64,000 nucleotides of DNA, taken from assembly GCF_000170755.1 (NCBI RefSeq), contig NZ_ABCK01000012.1, forward strand, positions 122,209-186,208, given 5' to 3'. Under the pieces are notes generated by a model, which was given only the letters and a program-made list of their open reading frames with translations, made no database searches and was not told where the DNA came from. The position numbers and the translations under genes were made by a program. The DNA is from Lentisphaera araneosa HTCC2155 (GTDB taxonomy: Bacteria > Verrucomicrobiota > Lentisphaeria > Lentisphaerales > Lentisphaeraceae). This document shows, piece by piece, positions 63,482-64,000 of the stretch (position 1 is its first letter; each line of letters opens with the position of its first letter).

Positions 63482-63982
63482 ATGAAATTAAAAAGTATCG
63501 GTCTTTTACTCATCACGAGTCTCGTTTTTATATCCTGTGATTCGGATAAAACTAAGAGTGACAAGTATACACTAAAATTTGGCCATTTGAGTAGTGAAGA
63601 TAATACCTGGAATAAGGCGGCCCTCAAATTTAAAGAATTAGTGGAAGAGAGAAGCCAAGGCAAAATTGAGGTCAAGGTTTACCCCAATTCTCAGCTTGGT
63701 AAAGAAATGGATATTATCAATAGTATCCAACTTGGTACGGCGGATATGACGATCACGGGAGAGAGTTTACAGAACTGGGCACCCAAAGCCGCTCTCATGG
63801 CAGTTCCTTATGCCTTCGAAAGTTCAGAGCAAATGCGCGCTGCGGCAGGTGGTCCAGTGGGAGAAGCGATCAGTGAGGAAATTACTGTAAAAACAGGCTT
63901 AGTTCCCCTTACGTGTTTTGAGCGAGGCCTGATTCATCGAGGTAATCGAGGAGTTGGCCAAGCGAGTCGTCTACAGACTTGA
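63482..63982 (+). CDS. dctP: TRAP transporter substrate-binding protein, truncated
   Basis: Lipoprotein start (FISC, Cys19) with an AGGAG ribosome site. KYTLKFGHLSSEDNTWNKAA, KIEVKVYPNSQLGKEMDIIN, GTADMTITGESLQNWAPKAA match the first half of DctP-type periplasmic binding proteins, normally about 330 residues. After VKTGLVPL the frame turns into nonfamily sequence and stops at 166 residues. The opposite strand of that stretch encodes a sulfatase fragment, so this is a chimeric junction near 63910, not the true end of the protein. Confidence 0.8.
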   Translation: MKLKSIGLLLITSLVFISCDSDKTKSDKYTLKFGHLSSEDNTWNKAALKFKELVEERSQGKIEVKVYPNSQLGKEMDIINSIQLGTADMTITGESLQNWAPKAALMAVPYAFESSEQMRAAAGGPVGEAISEEITVKTGLVPLTCFERGLIHRGNRGVGQASRLQT

Positions 63983-63998
63983 TGCAACGCAAGTAGTC
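63909..63998 (-). pseudogene. Sulfatase fragment antisense to the truncated TRAP gene
   Basis: Read on the minus strand from 63998 the DNA encodes DYLRCIKSVDDSLGQLLDYL then DESGLAQNT, a well-known segment of sulfatases (SVDDxxGxLLDYLDESGLxxNT), followed at 63911 by a stop. Nothing of the family lies beyond, so it is broken at the junction with the TRAP gene. It could be a rearrangement or an assembly chimera at the end of the sequence. Confidence 0.75.
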
Positions 63999-64000
63999 TT

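Overview
This window looks like chromosome of a marine Lentisphaera-type bacterium (phylum Lentisphaerota, PVC superphylum). Four lines of evidence support this: four prepilin-like proteins with the [17 protein letters not shown]-terminus and a C-terminal H-X9-DG motif; many secreted formylglycine-type sulfatases; three DUF1552/DUF1592 (planctomycete-type cytochrome) gene pairs; and many Tat (RR) leaders and lipoproteins. The assignment is by recognition only; no search was run. No rRNA, tRNA, CRISPR array or transposase gene was recognised.

Layout. 2-8668 (+): one operon with a dihaem sugar dehydrogenase (cut by the window start), a Tat lipoprotein, two sulfatases, a propeller-like lipoprotein and a frameshifted repeat protein. 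8833-15161 (-): an operon DUF1552, DUF1592, EF-hand protein, sulfatase. 15273-15941 (-): a pseudopilin. 16358-18903 (+): a sigma factor and a membrane Ser/Thr kinase, followed in frame by a sulfatase-tail remnant. 19490-23673 (+): a tripartite tricarboxylate-type transporter (TctC-TctB fusion, TctA) overlapping a leaderless sulfatase, then a 14-copy 19-bp repeat array. 24150-28141 (+): a second DUF1552/DUF1592 pair. 28250-33806 (+): small secreted carbohydrate-binding-like proteins and a pseudopilin set in repeat-rich intergenic DNA. 34343-42197 (+): a sigma factor/anti-sigma pair, then a large haem dehydrogenase, a sulfatase and a TIM-barrel isomerase. 42206-43579 (-): a DUF4143 ATPase. 44446-46930 (+): a tandemly duplicated pseudopilin/secreted-protein pair. 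47039-54856 (+): a sulfatase, an acetylesterase, an alpha/beta hydrolase and a beta-helix protein. 55086-59125 (+): a third DUF1552/DUF1592 pair. 59405-62214: a scrambled block with two gene-tail remnants, a CPBP-like membrane protein and a GH5-like glycosidase. 62365-63982 (+): a lipoprotein and a truncated TRAP binding protein that runs into an antisense sulfatase fragment at the window end.

The genes fit one theme: outside-the-cytoplasm breakdown of sulfated, acetylated polysaccharides (sulfatases, esterases, GH5-like and beta-helix enzymes), oxidation of the sugars by haem dehydrogenases, uptake of small acids (Tct, TRAP), and control by sigma factors with a membrane partner. Three further signals stand out. 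There are two recurrent promoter-like motifs with fixed spacing. Intergenic DNA is built from short hairpin words. At least four orphan 3' gene tails point to gene turnover by recombination between paralogues.
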